A DNA stretch of 64,000 nucleotides from Streptomyces mirabilis (GCF_039503195.1 NZ_JBCJKP010000001.1:2232001-2296000), one strand, 5' to 3'; shown: positions 36,162 through 47,996, counted from the stretch's first letter. Program-made: numbers and translations. The notes: generated by a model from the sequence alone, not told the origin.

Positions 36162-36735
36162 TCAGCCGCCCGGGATCACCGGTCCCGTCTCGTACGCGAT
36201 CACGACCGCCTGGGCCCGGCTGTCCGGGCCGAGCTCGTCATGGTGCGGTCGAGGTGGGCCTTGACGGTGGCCTCGCTGATGCCGAGGCGGTGGGCGATCT
36301 CCAGGTTGGGCAGGTCCCGGGCGGTCAGCTTCGGCACCTCGACCTCGCGCGAGGTCAGCACGCCCGGGTCGGGTGGCGCGGCGTCCCGCGCGGGCCCGTG
36401 CTGCCGGGCGAAGGCCTCGATCAGACGGCGGGTGATGCTGGGCGCGAAGAGCGCGTCGCCGCGTCGACCGCGGCCACCGCGGCGAGCAGCCGCTCGGGCC
36501 CGGAGGCCTTCAGCAGGAACCCGCAGCCCCCGCCGACCCTCACCCGGTCGAGCGGCCACCTGCCGCGCAGGGGGACCGGCAGCTGCGCGAGGGCGATCAG
36601 GACGTGGGCGCGCCCATCGGGCTCGGGCCGGCCCCGCGCCGCCCTCGACACATGCCCCACCAGCATGGCCACCCCGGTCACGGCGAGCGCGATCAGTGGG
36701 TCGACGACGAACGGCCGAGGCGTCCTCAGGCGCAT
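36162..36735 (-). pseudogene. Fused remnants of a sensor kinase and a LuxR-type response regulator
   Basis: The 5' part (from ATG 36735, MRLRTPRPF) is the first two membrane segments of a NarL-type sensor kinase (LIALAVTGVAMLVGH, VLIALAQLPVPLRGRWP). It then runs directly into the middle of a response regulator: CGFLLKASGPERLLAAVAAV, then in a second frame LFAPSITRRLIEAFARQHG, LTSREVEVPKLTARDLPNLE and ISEATVKAHLDR, and in a third frame DSRAQAVVIAYETG to the stop at 36162. A deletion joined two neighbouring genes, and two frameshifts followed. Confidence 0.85.
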
Positions 36736-36783
36736 CGCCGCAGACCAGTCCCGGATCCCGGACGGTACGTCAACTCCTGTGCT

Positions 36784-37083
36784 ACCAAGGGAGTTGTACG
36801 ACCTCACGGCTACGGCGCCCGGCTACTGGGCATACGCCGCCCACTACTCGGGGACCACCGTGCGGCCTTCGAGCACCGGGATGTCGTCCGCGGGCATCGA
36901 AGCACAGTGCCTGCTCGACCTGGCGGGCTTCAGCCCCGGCACCATCGACGGGGTCCTCGGCACCAAGTCCCAGGCGGCGGCCGCGGACTTCCAGCGACTG
37001 GCCAACGAGTACGACGGGGTCACCCTCACGGTGGACGGGTCGGCCCGAAGACCTGGCCGTTGCTGCGCGCCCACGCCTTCTGA
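36784..37083 (+). pseudogene. Peptidoglycan-binding domain fragment, frameshifted
   Basis: Encodes a PG_binding_1 domain: GIEAQCLLDLAGFSPGTIDG, LGTKSQAAAADFQRLANEYDG, LTVDG, then after a shift into another frame near 37037, VGPKTWPLLRAHAF-stop. In intact domains the DGxVGPxTW motif is continuous, so one base has been lost or gained. No convincing start or signal peptide precedes it, so it is probably the 3' end of a lost cell-wall enzyme. Confidence 0.65.
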
Positions 37084-37160
37084 TCCCTCCCGGCCGGCCG
37101 GGAGCCCGATGGCCCGCGCCCCCCGGGGGGAGGTGCGGGCCATCGCCGTACGACCGCGTG

Positions 37161-38093
37161 TCACGCCCCGAGCCGCTCCCCGGAGGCGATGCGCACCCCG
37201 CGGGCCCAGTCGGCCGCGCGCATCGGCTTCTTGCCCTGGGCCTGGACCCAGAGCAGTTCCACGGCGTACGAGCCGGTCCCGACGTACACGTTGTTCTTGC
37301 CTACGGACAGTTCGCCCGGGGCGAGGTCGGTGCGCTCGGGCACGGGCGTGGCGTGGATGAGCTTGAGCCGCTCGCCGCGGAAGACGGTCCAGGCGCCGGG
37401 CGCGGGCGTGCACCCGCGCACCATCCGGTCGACGCGCAGCGCCGGTGCGGACCAGTCGACGTGGGCGTTCTCGACGGTGATCTTCGGCGCCAGGGTGATG
37501 CCGTCGGCAGGCTGCGGTACGGCCTTCAGGGTGCCGTCCTCGATACCGTCCATGGTCGCGACGAGCAGGCCGGAACCGGCGAAGGCGAGCCGGGTGAGCA
37601 GGTCCCCGCTGGTGTCCGTGCGCCGGATCTCCTCGGTGACGGTCCCGTACACCGGCCCCGAGTCGAGCCCCTCCTCGATGAGGAAGGTGGAGGCACCGGT
37701 GATCTCGTCCCCCGCCATGATCGCGTGCTGCACGGGGGCGGCGCCACGCCAGGCGGGCAGCAGGGAGAAGTGCAGATTGACCCATCCGTGGGCGGGCACG
37801 TCGAGGGCGACCCGGGGCAGCAGCGCCCCGTACGCCACCACGGGGCAGGCGTCGGGCCCGATCTCCCTCAGCCGGGCCAGAAAGTCCTCGTCCCGCGGCT
37901 TGACCGGCTTCAGGACCTCGATGCCGGCCTCCTCCGCCCGCTCGGCGACCGGACTCGCGACGAGCCGGCGTCCCCGGCCGGCGGGCGCGTCGGGCCGCGT
38001 GACCACGGCGGCGACCTCGTGCCGCCCGGAGGCGATCAAGGCGTCCAGTGCGGGAACGGCGACCTCGGGGGTACCTGCGAAGACGAGCTTCAT
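37161..38093 (-). CDS. fmt: Methionyl-tRNA formyltransferase
   Basis: Formylates initiator Met-tRNA using 10-formyl-tetrahydrofolate. 310 residues: [19 protein letters not shown], the active-site VVAYGALLP and [22 protein letters not shown] (Asn, His), [14 protein letters not shown] (Asp), and the C-terminal OB-like tRNA-binding domain (about 205-310). ATG at 38093 is the family N-terminus. Normally follows priA directly; here a small plus-strand gene lies between them. Confidence 0.96.
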   Translation of the reverse strand: MKLVFAGTPEVAVPALDALIASGRHEVAAVVTRPDAPAGRGRRLVASPVAERAEEAGIEVLKPVKPRDEDFLARLREIGPDACPVVAYGALLPRVALDVPAHGWVNLHFSLLPAWRGAAPVQHAIMAGDEITGASTFLIEEGLDSGPVYGTVTEEIRRTDTSGDLLTRLAFAGSGLLVATMDGIEDGTLKAVPQPADGITLAPKITVENAHVDWSAPALRVDRMVRGCTPAPGAWTVFRGERLKLIHATPVPERTDLAPGELSVGKNNVYVGTGSYAVELLWVQAQGKKPMRAADWARGVRIASGERLGA

Positions 38094-38354
38094 GGGTGGC
38101 GGCTGGCCTCTCGGGCGGGAACGCTTCAGGGCCCTGCACACCCGCCGGTCCGGACGGGGTACGGGGCAGCGCACCAGTCTATGCGGCGCGAGGGCTCGGC
38201 GGCTCGGGGGTTCGACGGGCGGCACGCCCGAACACACGAACAGGTACCGAAGGCCGAGGCGAGACGACAGCGCACCGGGGGCGTACGCCCCGGGACGCGC
38301 CCTGTGCATATGCCCTTGCGCCCCCACAGCGTGACCACTCACCCGCAAACGCGT

Positions 38355-38974
<620 letters not shown>

Positions 38975-39061
38975 CCCCACCTCTCGCCTGCCTCCCGGCA
39001 CCATCGAAGCCGGGAGGCGGCCCAGGGCGGGGAGGCCCGGACGGGGGCTGACCGACACTCG

Positions 39062-41209
39062 TCACCCGATGTCCGGCGGATCGATCCGAATCCGTACGGG
39101 CTCACTCACGCCCCGCGCCATCCGCGCCGCCTGGGCGGCCTTCAGCGCGGCCGCCAGCGCCGCCCCGCTCCCCGGCGGCACCCGAACGAGCGCCCGCTCC
39201 CACTGCTCCCCCGGCGGCGGCGCACCCACCCGGCGCGGTCCCCCGGGCTGTGTGACGGGCAGCGGCACCGGCCCCAGTACCTCCGCGTCGCCCGGAAGCC
39301 CGACCACGGCGAGGAACCCGGCGAGCGCCTCCGCCGTACCCGACACGGCCGCCATCCGGGACACCGGCGGAAACCCGAGCTCGGCCCGCTCGGCGAGCTC
39401 CCGCACCGCGTGCCCGACGGGATCCCACCGTACGAGCGCCTGCACGGGCCGCAGGGTCGGCTCCGCGACGACCACGACCGTGCCCCCCGCCCCCTGTCCA
39501 CGGACCAGCGCCGCCGCGCCGATCCACCGTCGCAGCGCGTCCTCGCCGGCCCGCAGATCGGGCCGCGACAGCATCGTCCAGCCGTCGAGCAGCAACGCGG
39601 CGGCGTACCCGCCCTCGGCGACGGGCTCGGCACCCGGCGTGCTCACGACGAGCGCGGGCGCACCCGGGACGGTGTCGAGCACCTGCTCGCGTCCCGACGT
39701 CCGCACGGGCACGGCCGGAAACGCCCGCCCCAGCTCCTCCGCGGTCCGCCGCGCGCCCACGACCTGGGCCCGCAGCCGGTACCCACCGCACTCGGGACAG
39801 TGCCAGGCCGCCTCGTCCCGCCCGCACCACGTGCACAGCAGGGCCCCGGCGTCCCGCGCCTCCAGCGGTCCCGCGCAGTGCCGGCAGCGAGCCGGCGCCC
39901 GACACTGCGCACAGGCCATCCGCGGTACGTACCCACGCCGGGGGACCTGCACCAGTACGGGCCCGTGCCGCAGGCCGTCCCTCACCACCTGCCAGGCGAG
40001 GGTCGGCAGCCGGGCGGCCCGCGCCGCCTCGTCCCGCGCGAGGTCCCCGTCCCCCACGGTCCGCACGAGCGGCGCGCTCGCCCGCACCTGCTCCCGCTCG
40101 GCGACCAGCGGCAGCGCCCACCCGCTCTCGACCAGCTGCGCCGCCTCGACGGTGCAGCCCCAACTCCCCAACAGGAAAGCGCACTTGTCATGAGCGGCCC
40201 GCAGCAGCAGTACTTCCCGGGCATGCGGCTGCGGCGCGTGCTGCTCACTGTGGCTGTCGTCGCCGTCGTCCCAGATGACGACGAGTCCCAGATCCCGTAC
40301 GGGCGCGAACATGGCGGCCCGGGTCCCCACGACGGCCCGTACGGAACCACGCCGCACGGCCAGCCACTCGCGATACCGCTTCTCGGGGCCGGCCTCGGCC
40401 GTGAGCACCGCGTGCTGCCCCTCCCCCAGTACGGCGGACAGCGCGGCATCCACCCGTGTGACGGCCCGGCCGTCCGGCACGACGACGAGCGCGCCCCGCC
40501 CCGAGGCGAGCGTCGCGCCCACGGCTCTGGCGATCTCCTCGGCCCAGCCGGGCCCCGGCAACGCGTTCCACACGGCCCGCGGTGTCCCGCCCGCGGCGAG
40601 CGACTCGAGGAAGGCCGCCCCCCGCCCGTATCGCGTCCAGGAACCGGTCTCGGGTATGCCGGGCGGAGGAAGCGGCGCGGGCGAGGGCTTCTGTTCGGCC
40701 CGCGCGTTGCGCGGCGGGACCGCGAGCTGCAGCACGTCCGCGAGGCTCCCCGCGTACCGGTCGGCGACGGCGCGCGCGAGTCCCAGCAGCTCGGGCCCGA
40801 GCACGGGCTCGGGCGACACGACCTGCGCGAGCGCGGCCAGCGGCCCGGCGTAGTCGGACGCGGCGAGCCGCTCGACGAGGAACCCGTCGATCAGCCCCCC
40901 GCCCTCGCGCCGGCCCTCCCGCACCCGGTGCCGCCCTGCCCCGAACCGCACCCGGACCCGCACGCCCGGCTGTGCCTCGGCATCCAGCTCCGCGGGCACG
41001 GCGTAGTCGAAATAGCGGTCGAGGTGCAGCACACCCTTGTCGACGAGAACGCGTGCGACAGGCAGCTCCTCGGCGAGCTTCGCCCCCCGCCACGTCCGCG
41101 GCTTCGCCTTGGGCGCCCGGGCCTGCCGCACCCCTTCCCGAATCAACGCAAGCTGCTCGGGCGGCGCGCCCTCCGCGCCACCCTCACCCCACCCGTTCGC
41201 GCTGCTCAC
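39062..41209 (-). CDS. priA: Primosomal protein N' (PriA-like)
   Basis: A 715-residue replication-restart protein with the PriA 3'-DNA-binding domain (ARVLVDKGVLHLDRYFDYAVP), the zinc-binding cysteines (CAQCRAPARCRHC, CTWCGRDEAAWHCPEC) and the C-terminal domain. The helicase motifs of E. coli PriA are eroded: the Walker A position reads ALPGPGWAEEIA and the DEEH box reads WDDGDDSHSE. This is typical of actinobacterial PriA, which is thought to lack helicase activity. GTG 41209 chosen as the family start; the frame extends further upstream. Convergent with the HTH gene 3' end. Confidence 0.93.
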   Translation of the reverse strand: MSSANGWGEGGAEGAPPEQLALIREGVRQARAPKAKPRTWRGAKLAEELPVARVLVDKGVLHLDRYFDYAVPAELDAEAQPGVRVRVRFGAGRHRVREGRREGGGLIDGFLVERLAASDYAGPLAALAQVVSPEPVLGPELLGLARAVADRYAGSLADVLQLAVPPRNARAEQKPSPAPLPPPGIPETGSWTRYGRGAAFLESLAAGGTPRAVWNALPGPGWAEEIARAVGATLASGRGALVVVPDGRAVTRVDAALSAVLGEGQHAVLTAEAGPEKRYREWLAVRRGSVRAVVGTRAAMFAPVRDLGLVVIWDDGDDSHSEQHAPQPHAREVLLLRAAHDKCAFLLGSWGCTVEAAQLVESGWALPLVAEREQVRASAPLVRTVGDGDLARDEAARAARLPTLAWQVVRDGLRHGPVLVQVPRRGYVPRMACAQCRAPARCRHCAGPLEARDAGALLCTWCGRDEAAWHCPECGGYRLRAQVVGARRTAEELGRAFPAVPVRTSGREQVLDTVPGAPALVVSTPGAEPVAEGGYAAALLLDGWTMLSRPDLRAGEDALRRWIGAAALVRGQGAGGTVVVVAEPTLRPVQALVRWDPVGHAVRELAERAELGFPPVSRMAAVSGTAEALAGFLAVVGLPGDAEVLGPVPLPVTQPGGPRRVGAPPPGEQWERALVRVPPGSGAALAAALKAAQAARMARGVSEPVRIRIDPPDIG

Positions 41210-41317
41210 AGCAACATTCCTACCAGACCCCACTGACACCGCCGCGCGCCCGAGATCGGACCGGCCACGGATCACGAACGCCCCGAGGGCGCTTCTGCCA
41301 TGGGCCACTCGGCCATA

Positions 41318-41368
41318 CCGGTCCAAGGACCGGCAGCAGGATGCGAACCTGCGAGGGGATCACACCCC
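41318..41368 (-). other. Three adjacent hairpins, tRNA-like T-arm
   Basis: Stems CCGGTCC/GGACCGG (loop 2), GCAGG/CCTGC (loop 7) and GGGG/CCCC (loop 6) follow one another. On the minus strand the middle one is GCAGG-TTCGCAT-CCTGC, with T-arm geometry (5-bp stem, 7-nt loop starting TTCG), next to a short variable-arm-like hairpin. No anticodon or D arm and no CCA-type acceptor were found, so at most this is a relic. Confidence 0.3.
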
Positions 41369-41611
41369 GGAAGTACCCGTGCCCATCGCACCGGACGCCA
41401 CGACGTCAGTTCTCCCGAGTTCCAAGCGGCAGCGGACCATGATCCAGAATCACCGCGCGCGCCCTGGGCGCACTCCACCGAAGTAACCGCGGCCATCGCA
41501 CCGGGAGACCCCGACCTTACGAACCGCGCCCCCACCCGCACCACCGATTTACCCACCCACCTTTACCCACCCGCAGCGCCCGCCCCTCGCGGACTCCCGC
41601 CGGGAAACGGT

Positions 41612-41645
41612 GAGGCCCGGCACCCCCGAAGGGGTACCGGGCCTC
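41612..41645 (-). terminator. metK terminator hairpin
   Basis: GAGGCCCGG (41612-41620) pairs with CCGGGCCTC (41637-41645), with further pairing ACCCC/GGGGT inside; it begins 16 bp after the metK stop. GC stem without a U-run. Confidence 0.8.
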
Positions 41646-41661
41646 GCCGTGCAGGCGTTGC

Positions 41662-42870
<1,209 letters not shown>

Positions 42871-42971
42871 AACGCTCCCTGTGGTTGCAGCGGCTGCTGG
42901 CTGATCATTGGTGGACGGGACGAGAGCTGCGCTCGGCGTCGTCCGAGAACAGTTTATCGGTCGCGCTCACC

Positions 42972-43008
42972 CACAGGCCCCCCTGTCTCGCTTCTCGGAA
43001 GCCCTGTG
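42972..43008 (-). promoter_or_regulatory. Structured leader upstream of metK
   Basis: CACAGG (42972-42977) pairs with CCTGTG (43003-43008) and encloses GCTTC-N3-GAAGC (42990-43002), about 100-140 bp before the metK start. Adjacent sequence (43015-43040) can form a GGCA/TGCC helix. It does not match the SAM-I, SAM-II or SAM-IV cores as I remember them. Could be a leader RNA or the coaBC terminator, since coaBC ends at 43111. Confidence 0.4.
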
Positions 43009-43110
43009 ACCTGCGGCACGGGCATTCTGCGCCATGCCGATCGTTCTCCACCAGGGTCCCCACGGGCGATTTCACGCTGATGGACGCGGCGGCTGGGGTT
43101 AATGAGACAG

Positions 43111-44313
43111 TCACACCAGGCGGCGTACCACCAGGTCCCACACCATCTCGGCCAAAGCCTCCTTGGGTCCGTACGGCACCGCGGTCTCACTGCCGTCGGC
43201 CCCCAGCACCACGGCCTCGTTCTCCTCGGCACCGAAGGTCTTGCGCTCCCCCACCTCGTTCACGACGAGAAGATCGCACCCCTTGCGCGCCAGCTTCGTA
43301 CGACCGTTGGCGAGGACGTCGTCCGTCTCGGCGGCGAAACCGACGACCACCTGGCCACGGCGGGGACGGTCCGCCGAGATCTCCGCGAGGATGTCCGGAT
43401 TGCGAACCAGAACGATCGGCTCCGGTTCCCGGTCGTCCTTCTTCTTGATCTTCCCGGTCGCGTAGGCGGCCGGGCGGAAGTCCGCCACCGCAGCCGCCAT
43501 CACCACGGCGTCGGCGTCCGAGGCCGCCTTGAGGACCGCCTCGCGCAGCTGTACGGCCGTCCCGACCGGCACCACGTCCACGCCCGCCGGGTCCGGCAGT
43601 CCGGTGTTCGCGGCGATCAGCGTGACCCGGGCGCCCCGCGCGGCCGCCGTGCGCGCCAGGGCGTACCCCTGCTTGCCGGAGGAGCGGTTGCCGAGGAAGC
43701 GGACGGGGTCGAGGGGCTCTCGGGTACCGCCGGCGCTGACGACGACGTGGCGGCCGGTCAGATCGGCCTCGGTCGCGCCGCGGGCGAGCACCCGGCGGCA
43801 GACCTCGAAGATCTCCGCGGGCTCGGGCAGTCGCCCCTTGCCGGTGTCGACGCCGGTCAGGCGCCCCACGGCGGGCTCGATGACGACGGCGCCGCGGCGG
43901 CGCAGCGTCGCCACGTTCTCCTGGGTGGCGGGGTGCTCCCACATCTCTGTGTGCATGGCGGGCGCGAAGACGACCGGGCAGCGGGCGGTGAGCAGGGTGT
44001 TGGTGAGGAGGTCGTCGGCCAGGCCGTGGGCGGCCTTGGCGAGCATGTCGGCCGTCGCGGGGGCCACCACCACCAGGTCCGCGTGCTGTCCGATGCGGAC
44101 GTGCGGGACCTCGTGGACGTCCGACCAGACCTCGGTGGAGACGGGATGGCCGGAGAGCGCGGACCAGGTGGCGGCGCCGACGAAGTGCAGCGCCGAGGCG
44201 GTGGGGACGACGCGCACGTCGTGGCCCGACTCCGTCAGCCTGCGCAGCAGCTCACAGGCCTTGTACGCGGCGATGCCACCGCTGACCCCCAGCACGACCT
44301 TGGGTTTGTCCAC
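43111..44313 (-). CDS. coaBC: Bifunctional CoaBC (phosphopantothenoylcysteine decarboxylase/synthetase)
   Basis: Two consecutive steps of coenzyme A synthesis. The N-terminal CoaC flavodoxin-like domain (about 1-185) has VLGVSGGIAAYKACEL, APATADMLAK and the PAMHTEMW active loop; the C-terminal CoaB domain (about 186-400) has VSAGGTREPLDPVRFLGN, RSSGKQG and AAVADFRP. Starts at GTG 44313 behind GGGGAGAGAC. Follows rpoZ. Confidence 0.96.
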   Translation of the reverse strand: MDKPKVVLGVSGGIAAYKACELLRRLTESGHDVRVVPTASALHFVGAATWSALSGHPVSTEVWSDVHEVPHVRIGQHADLVVVAPATADMLAKAAHGLADDLLTNTLLTARCPVVFAPAMHTEMWEHPATQENVATLRRRGAVVIEPAVGRLTGVDTGKGRLPEPAEIFEVCRRVLARGATEADLTGRHVVVSAGGTREPLDPVRFLGNRSSGKQGYALARTAAARGARVTLIAANTGLPDPAGVDVVPVGTAVQLREAVLKAASDADAVVMAAAVADFRPAAYATGKIKKKDDREPEPIVLVRNPDILAEISADRPRRGQVVVGFAAETDDVLANGRTKLARKGCDLLVVNEVGERKTFGAEENEAVVLGADGSETAVPYGPKEALAEMVWDLVVRRLV

Positions 44314-44404
44314 CGTCTCTCCCCGAGCTCGGAAACGTACGACTCCATGACACACCACAGGCCCGGCGGTCGCGCCGCCGGGCCTGGGATGAGCGATTGA
44401 ACGA

Positions 44405-44677
44405 CTACTGCGCGGGGCCCTCGACGGCCTCGGACGTCAGCAGACCCGCGTTGATCTCGCGCAGGGCGATCGACAGCGGCTTCTCGTGGACGTGGGTGTC
44501 GACGAGCGGACCGACGTACTCGAGGAGGCCCTCGCCGAGCTGCGAGTAGTACGCGTTGATCTGACGGGCGCGCTTGGCCGCGTAGATCACGAGGCTGTAC
44601 TTCGAGTCGGTGGCCTCGAGGAGCTCGTCGATCGGAGGGTTGATGATGCCCTCGGGAGCGGTAATGGAAGAGGACAC
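44405..44677 (-). CDS. rpoZ: RNA polymerase omega subunit
   Basis: 90-residue omega subunit that helps assemble beta-prime. The conserved core is [33 protein letters not shown], and the C-terminal segment is the actinobacterial extension. GTG at 44677 has GGAAGG upstream; the longer frame is intergenic. Lies between gmk and coaBC as in other actinobacteria. Confidence 0.96.
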   Translation of the reverse strand: MSSSITAPEGIINPPIDELLEATDSKYSLVIYAAKRARQINAYYSQLGEGLLEYVGPLVDTHVHEKPLSIALREINAGLLTSEAVEGPAQ

Positions 44678-44724
44678 GCTCTGCCTTCCGAAAGGTGGAA
44701 ATGACCTAAAAGTGACCTGAAAGA

Positions 44725-45282
44725 TCAAACAACTTCTACCAAGGCTAGCAGCTCACGCGCCACGTCCTCGACGGAGGTGTTGACCAGGGTGACATCGAAC
44801 TCCGGCTCGGCCGCCAGTTCGATCTTGGCCGCCTCCAGGCGGCGCTCGATCACCTCGGGCGGTTCGGTGCCCCGTCCGGTGAGCCTGCGCACCAGCTCGT
44901 CCCAGGAGGGCGGAGCCAGGAACACGAGCAGGGCCTCCGACATGGACTCGCGGACCTGCCGTGCGCCCTGGAGGTCGATCTCCAGGAGGACGGGCACGCC
45001 CGACTCCAGGTGCTCCAGGACGGCGGCACGCGGCGTCCCGTAGCGGTTGCCGGCGAATTCGGCCCACTCCAGCAGCTCGCCGTTGGCGATCAGCTTGTCC
45101 ATCTCCTCGTCGGAGACGAAGAAGTAGTGGACTCCATGCTTCTCACCGGGGCGCGGCTTGCGGGTCGTCGCCGACACCGAGAGCCAGACCTCGGGGTGTT
45201 CCTTGCGCATATGGGCGACGACCGTGCTCTTGCCGACCCCAGAGGGGCCGGAGAGCACGGTCAGCCGCGGTCGTTCACTCAT
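44725..45282 (-). CDS. gmk: Guanylate kinase
   Basis: Phosphorylates GMP to GDP. 185 residues with P-loop [30 protein letters not shown] (GMP binding), [13 protein letters not shown] and [12 protein letters not shown]. Starts at ATG 45282. Lies 37 bp downstream of mihF, with rpoZ about 50 bp further on; a conserved mihF-gmk-rpoZ-coaBC-metK string. Confidence 0.97.
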   Translation of the reverse strand: MSERPRLTVLSGPSGVGKSTVVAHMRKEHPEVWLSVSATTRKPRPGEKHGVHYFFVSDEEMDKLIANGELLEWAEFAGNRYGTPRAAVLEHLESGVPVLLEIDLQGARQVRESMSEALLVFLAPPSWDELVRRLTGRGTEPPEVIERRLEAAKIELAAEPEFDVTLVNTSVEDVARELLALVEVV

Positions 45283-45319
45283 GCAGCGATTATTCCAGCA
45301 ATCCCGGTATGCCCAGGAC

Positions 45320-45643
45320 TCAGGCGCCGGAGCCGCCGAACTCACGCTCCAGAGAAGCGATCTGGTTCGAGCCGAGGCCGCGTACGCGGCGGCTCTCGGA
45401 GATACCGAGTCGCTCCATGATCTGCTTGGCGCGGACCTTGCCCACGCCCGGCAGGGACTCCAGGAGAGCGGAGACCTTCATCTTGCCGATGACGTCGTTC
45501 TCCTGGCCCTGCTTGATGACCTCGTGGAGGGAGGCGCCGGAGTGCTTGAGTCGATTCTTGACCTCGGCCCGCTCCCGGCGAGCCGCGGCGGCCTTTTCGA
45601 GCGCGGCTGCGCGCTGTTCAGGGGTAAGGGGCGGAAGAGCCAC
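45320..45643 (-). CDS. mihF: Integration host factor, actinobacterial type
   Basis: 107-residue nucleoid-associated protein (sIHF in Streptomyces, mIHF in mycobacteria). It binds DNA through a helix-two-turn-helix ([20 protein letters not shown]) and a basic N-terminal helix ([18 protein letters not shown]). Unrelated to E. coli IHF. Starts at GTG 45643 ([15 protein letters not shown]). The homologue affects chromosome condensation, sporulation and antibiotic production. Confidence 0.96.
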   Translation of the reverse strand: MALPPLTPEQRAAALEKAAAARRERAEVKNRLKHSGASLHEVIKQGQENDVIGKMKVSALLESLPGVGKVRAKQIMERLGISESRRVRGLGSNQIASLEREFGGSGA

Positions 45644-45955
45644 GCCTACGTCACCTCGGATGTCGAACTGTCGGATACGGACCGGTGAGGAACCTAGTCG
45701 CCCCACACCTGGGGAGCTACGAGCAACACGCTTGCCCGTTCTCCCCCGCACTGCCTTGAAAGCGTGGGAGGTGGCCCCACTCGACGGAGACTAGCGGGCA
45801 AGTGCGCCAGAGTCAGCGAGAACAGCGGAAAAGTCCTGGTCAGCCTCCCTGGAGCCGGACATTTACGACATACTGCCCCGGATTTGAGGATGTATTCAGA
45901 CTCGCGGCGCTCCGAACGCACTCATCGGAGGACTCCCGAACGGCTGTCGGAGGAC
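45644..45955. other. Intergenic region pyrF-mihF
   Basis: 312 bp, presumably carrying the mihF promoter and the end of the pyr operon. It contains ACGCTT and AAGCGT arms about 25 bp apart (around 45730-45765) that could form a stem-loop. I see no open frame, promoter or operator I would defend. Confidence 0.5.
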
Positions 45956-46798
45956 TCAGGCGGCCGTCACGGCGGCTCTGATCTCCTCCGCGAAGCGCTC
46001 GGCGGACGCACGCAGCGCGACCACGTCGGGACCGTGACGAAGAACACCCCGGCTCACGTTCGGCACGACATTGCGCACCGCCGCCCCGAAGACGCCCGCC
46101 AGATCGGCCGCCGTGGCTCCCTGGGCGCCGATGCCGGGCGCCAGGAGCGGTCCGTTGATGTCCAGGTCGTAGGAGGAGAGATCGCCCAGCGTGGCGCCGA
46201 CGACCGCACCGAAGGACCCCAGGGGCGTCTGTCCCGCGTTCTCGGCGGCGAGGTGGGCCAGCATGGTCGCTCCGACGTTGCGGCCGTCCCCGCGGACGGC
46301 GTGCTGCACCTCGCCACCCTCCGGGTTCGAGGTGAGCGCGAGGACGAAGAGCCCGGCCCCGCTCTCGCGCGCCAGGTCCACCGCGGGCTTCAGCGAGCCG
46401 TAGCCCAGGTACGGCGACACCGTCAGCGCGTCCGAGAAGAGCGGCGCGTCCTTGCGCAGGAAGGTCTCCGCGTACGCGGCCATGGTCGAGCCGATGTCGC
46501 CGCGCTTGGCGTCCATCACGACCAGCGCCCCGGCCGCCCGCGCCTCCTCGACCGACTTCTCCAGGACGGCGATGCCCCGCGAGCCGAACCGCTCGAAGAA
46601 CGCGCTCTGCGGCTTGAGGACCGCGACCCGCTCGGCCAGCGCCTCGACGACGGTGCGGCTGAACCGCTCCAGGCCCGCGATGTCGTCGTTCAGGCCCCAG
46701 TCGGTGAGCAGCGAGGCGTGCGGGTCGATGCCAACGCACAGCGGGCCGCGCTCGTCCATGGCACGGCGAAGACGTGCGCCAAAGGGTTCCAGGCTCAT
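45956..46798 (-). CDS. pyrF: Orotidine 5'-phosphate decarboxylase
   Basis: Last step of UMP synthesis. 280 residues, the longer type-2 enzyme of actinobacteria, with CVGIDPHASLL and the catalytic VVMDAKRGDIGSTMAAYAE (Asp-Lys-Asp) and NPEGGEVQHAV. ATG overlaps the pyrD stop by 4 bp, so pyrD-pyrF are coupled. Last gene of the pyr operon. Confidence 0.96.
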   Translation of the reverse strand: MSLEPFGARLRRAMDERGPLCVGIDPHASLLTDWGLNDDIAGLERFSRTVVEALAERVAVLKPQSAFFERFGSRGIAVLEKSVEEARAAGALVVMDAKRGDIGSTMAAYAETFLRKDAPLFSDALTVSPYLGYGSLKPAVDLARESGAGLFVLALTSNPEGGEVQHAVRGDGRNVGATMLAHLAAENAGQTPLGSFGAVVGATLGDLSSYDLDINGPLLAPGIGAQGATAADLAGVFGAAVRNVVPNVSRGVLRHGPDVVALRASAERFAEEIRAAVTAA

Positions 46799-47901
46799 GC
46801 GGACTTCCTCACGTCGGCGCCGACCGCGTCGGCGAGGGTGGCGTACGGGCTGGTACGGAGGCGGGCGGCGAGCCCTTTGTGGATCGCCCGGCCCCAGAAG
46901 GGGCCCTCGTAGATGAACGCGCTGTACCCCTGGACCAGCGTGGCGCCGGCCAGGATGCGCTGCCAGGCGTCCTCGGCGTTCTCGACGCCGCCGACGCCCA
47001 CCAGGGTGATCCGGTCGCCCACGCGCGCGTAGAGCCGGCGCAGCACCTCAAGGGAGCGTGCCTTCAGCGGCGCGCCCGAGAGTCCGCCGGTCTCCCCGAC
47101 GAGCGAGGGTTCGGACTTCAAACCGAGTCCATCGCGCGCGATCGTGGTGTTCGTGGCGATGATCCCGTCCAGGCCGAGCTCGACGGCGAGGTCGGCGACC
47201 GCGTCGACGTCCTCGTCGGCGAGGTCGGGCGCGATCTTGACGAGCAGCGGCACACGCCGGTCGGTGACCGCGCGGTCGGCGGCCTCGCGGACGGCGCTCA
47301 GCAGCGGCCGCAGTGCCTCGGTCGCCTGGAGGTTGCGCAGGCCGGGCGTGTTCGGCGAGCTCACGTTCACCACGAGGTAGTCCGCGTGCCGGGCGAGCCG
47401 CTCGGTCGACTTCACGTAGTCGCCGACGGCCTCCTCCTCGGGAACGACCTTGGTCTTGCCGATGTTGACGCCCACGACGGTCCGGAAGACGGGCGTACGG
47501 GCCCCCAGGCGCTCGCTGACGGCCGCGGAGCCCTCGTTGTTGAACCCCATGCGGTTGATCAGCGCCCGGTCCGCCACGAGGCGGAACAGCCGCTTCTTGG
47601 GGTTGCCCGGCTGCGGCTCCCCCGTGACCGTGCCGATCTCGACGTGGTCGAAGCCGAGCATCGACATCCCGTCGATCGCGACGGCGTTCTTGTCGAAGCC
47701 CGCCGCGAGCCCGAAGGGACCGTGCATCCGCAGGCCGAACGCCTCGGTCCGCAACTCCTTGTGGCGGGGCGCGAGCACGGCGGCGACGAACGTACGCAAT
47801 ACGGGGATACGGGCGACGAGCCGGATCCAGCGGAAGGCGAGGTGGTGGGCCTGCTCGGGGTCCATCCGCTGGAAGACCAGCCGGAAGAAAAGCTTGTACA
47901 T
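46795..47901 (-). CDS. pyrD: Dihydroorotate dehydrogenase (quinone)
   Basis: Class 2 membrane-associated DHODH, 368 residues: the N-terminal helix [21 protein letters not shown] docks on the membrane to reach quinone, followed by the FMN barrel with [25 protein letters not shown], and the catalytic-serine segment [15 protein letters not shown]. Oxidises dihydroorotate to orotate. Lies 95 bp after carB and overlaps pyrF. Confidence 0.96.
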   Translation of the reverse strand: MYKLFFRLVFQRMDPEQAHHLAFRWIRLVARIPVLRTFVAAVLAPRHKELRTEAFGLRMHGPFGLAAGFDKNAVAIDGMSMLGFDHVEIGTVTGEPQPGNPKKRLFRLVADRALINRMGFNNEGSAAVSERLGARTPVFRTVVGVNIGKTKVVPEEEAVGDYVKSTERLARHADYLVVNVSSPNTPGLRNLQATEALRPLLSAVREAADRAVTDRRVPLLVKIAPDLADEDVDAVADLAVELGLDGIIATNTTIARDGLGLKSEPSLVGETGGLSGAPLKARSLEVLRRLYARVGDRITLVGVGGVENAEDAWQRILAGATLVQGYSAFIYEGPFWGRAIHKGLAARLRTSPYATLADAVGADVRKSA

Positions 47902-47996
47902 GTCTCAGTGTCCTCTTGAAGCTCTCGGTGTCCTCGTGAAGCCTCATGAGCCTCATGAAGAGGGGGACACCGTTTCCGGTGTCCCCCTCAGGGCTG

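Larger units (their letters stand above)
41210..41661. other. Intergenic region metK-priA
   Basis: 452 bp without a convincing gene. It holds the metK terminator (41612-41645) and a run of three adjacent small hairpins (41318-41368). The rest is ordinary GC-rich sequence; short frames present lack Streptomyces codon bias or a ribosome site. Confidence 0.6.
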
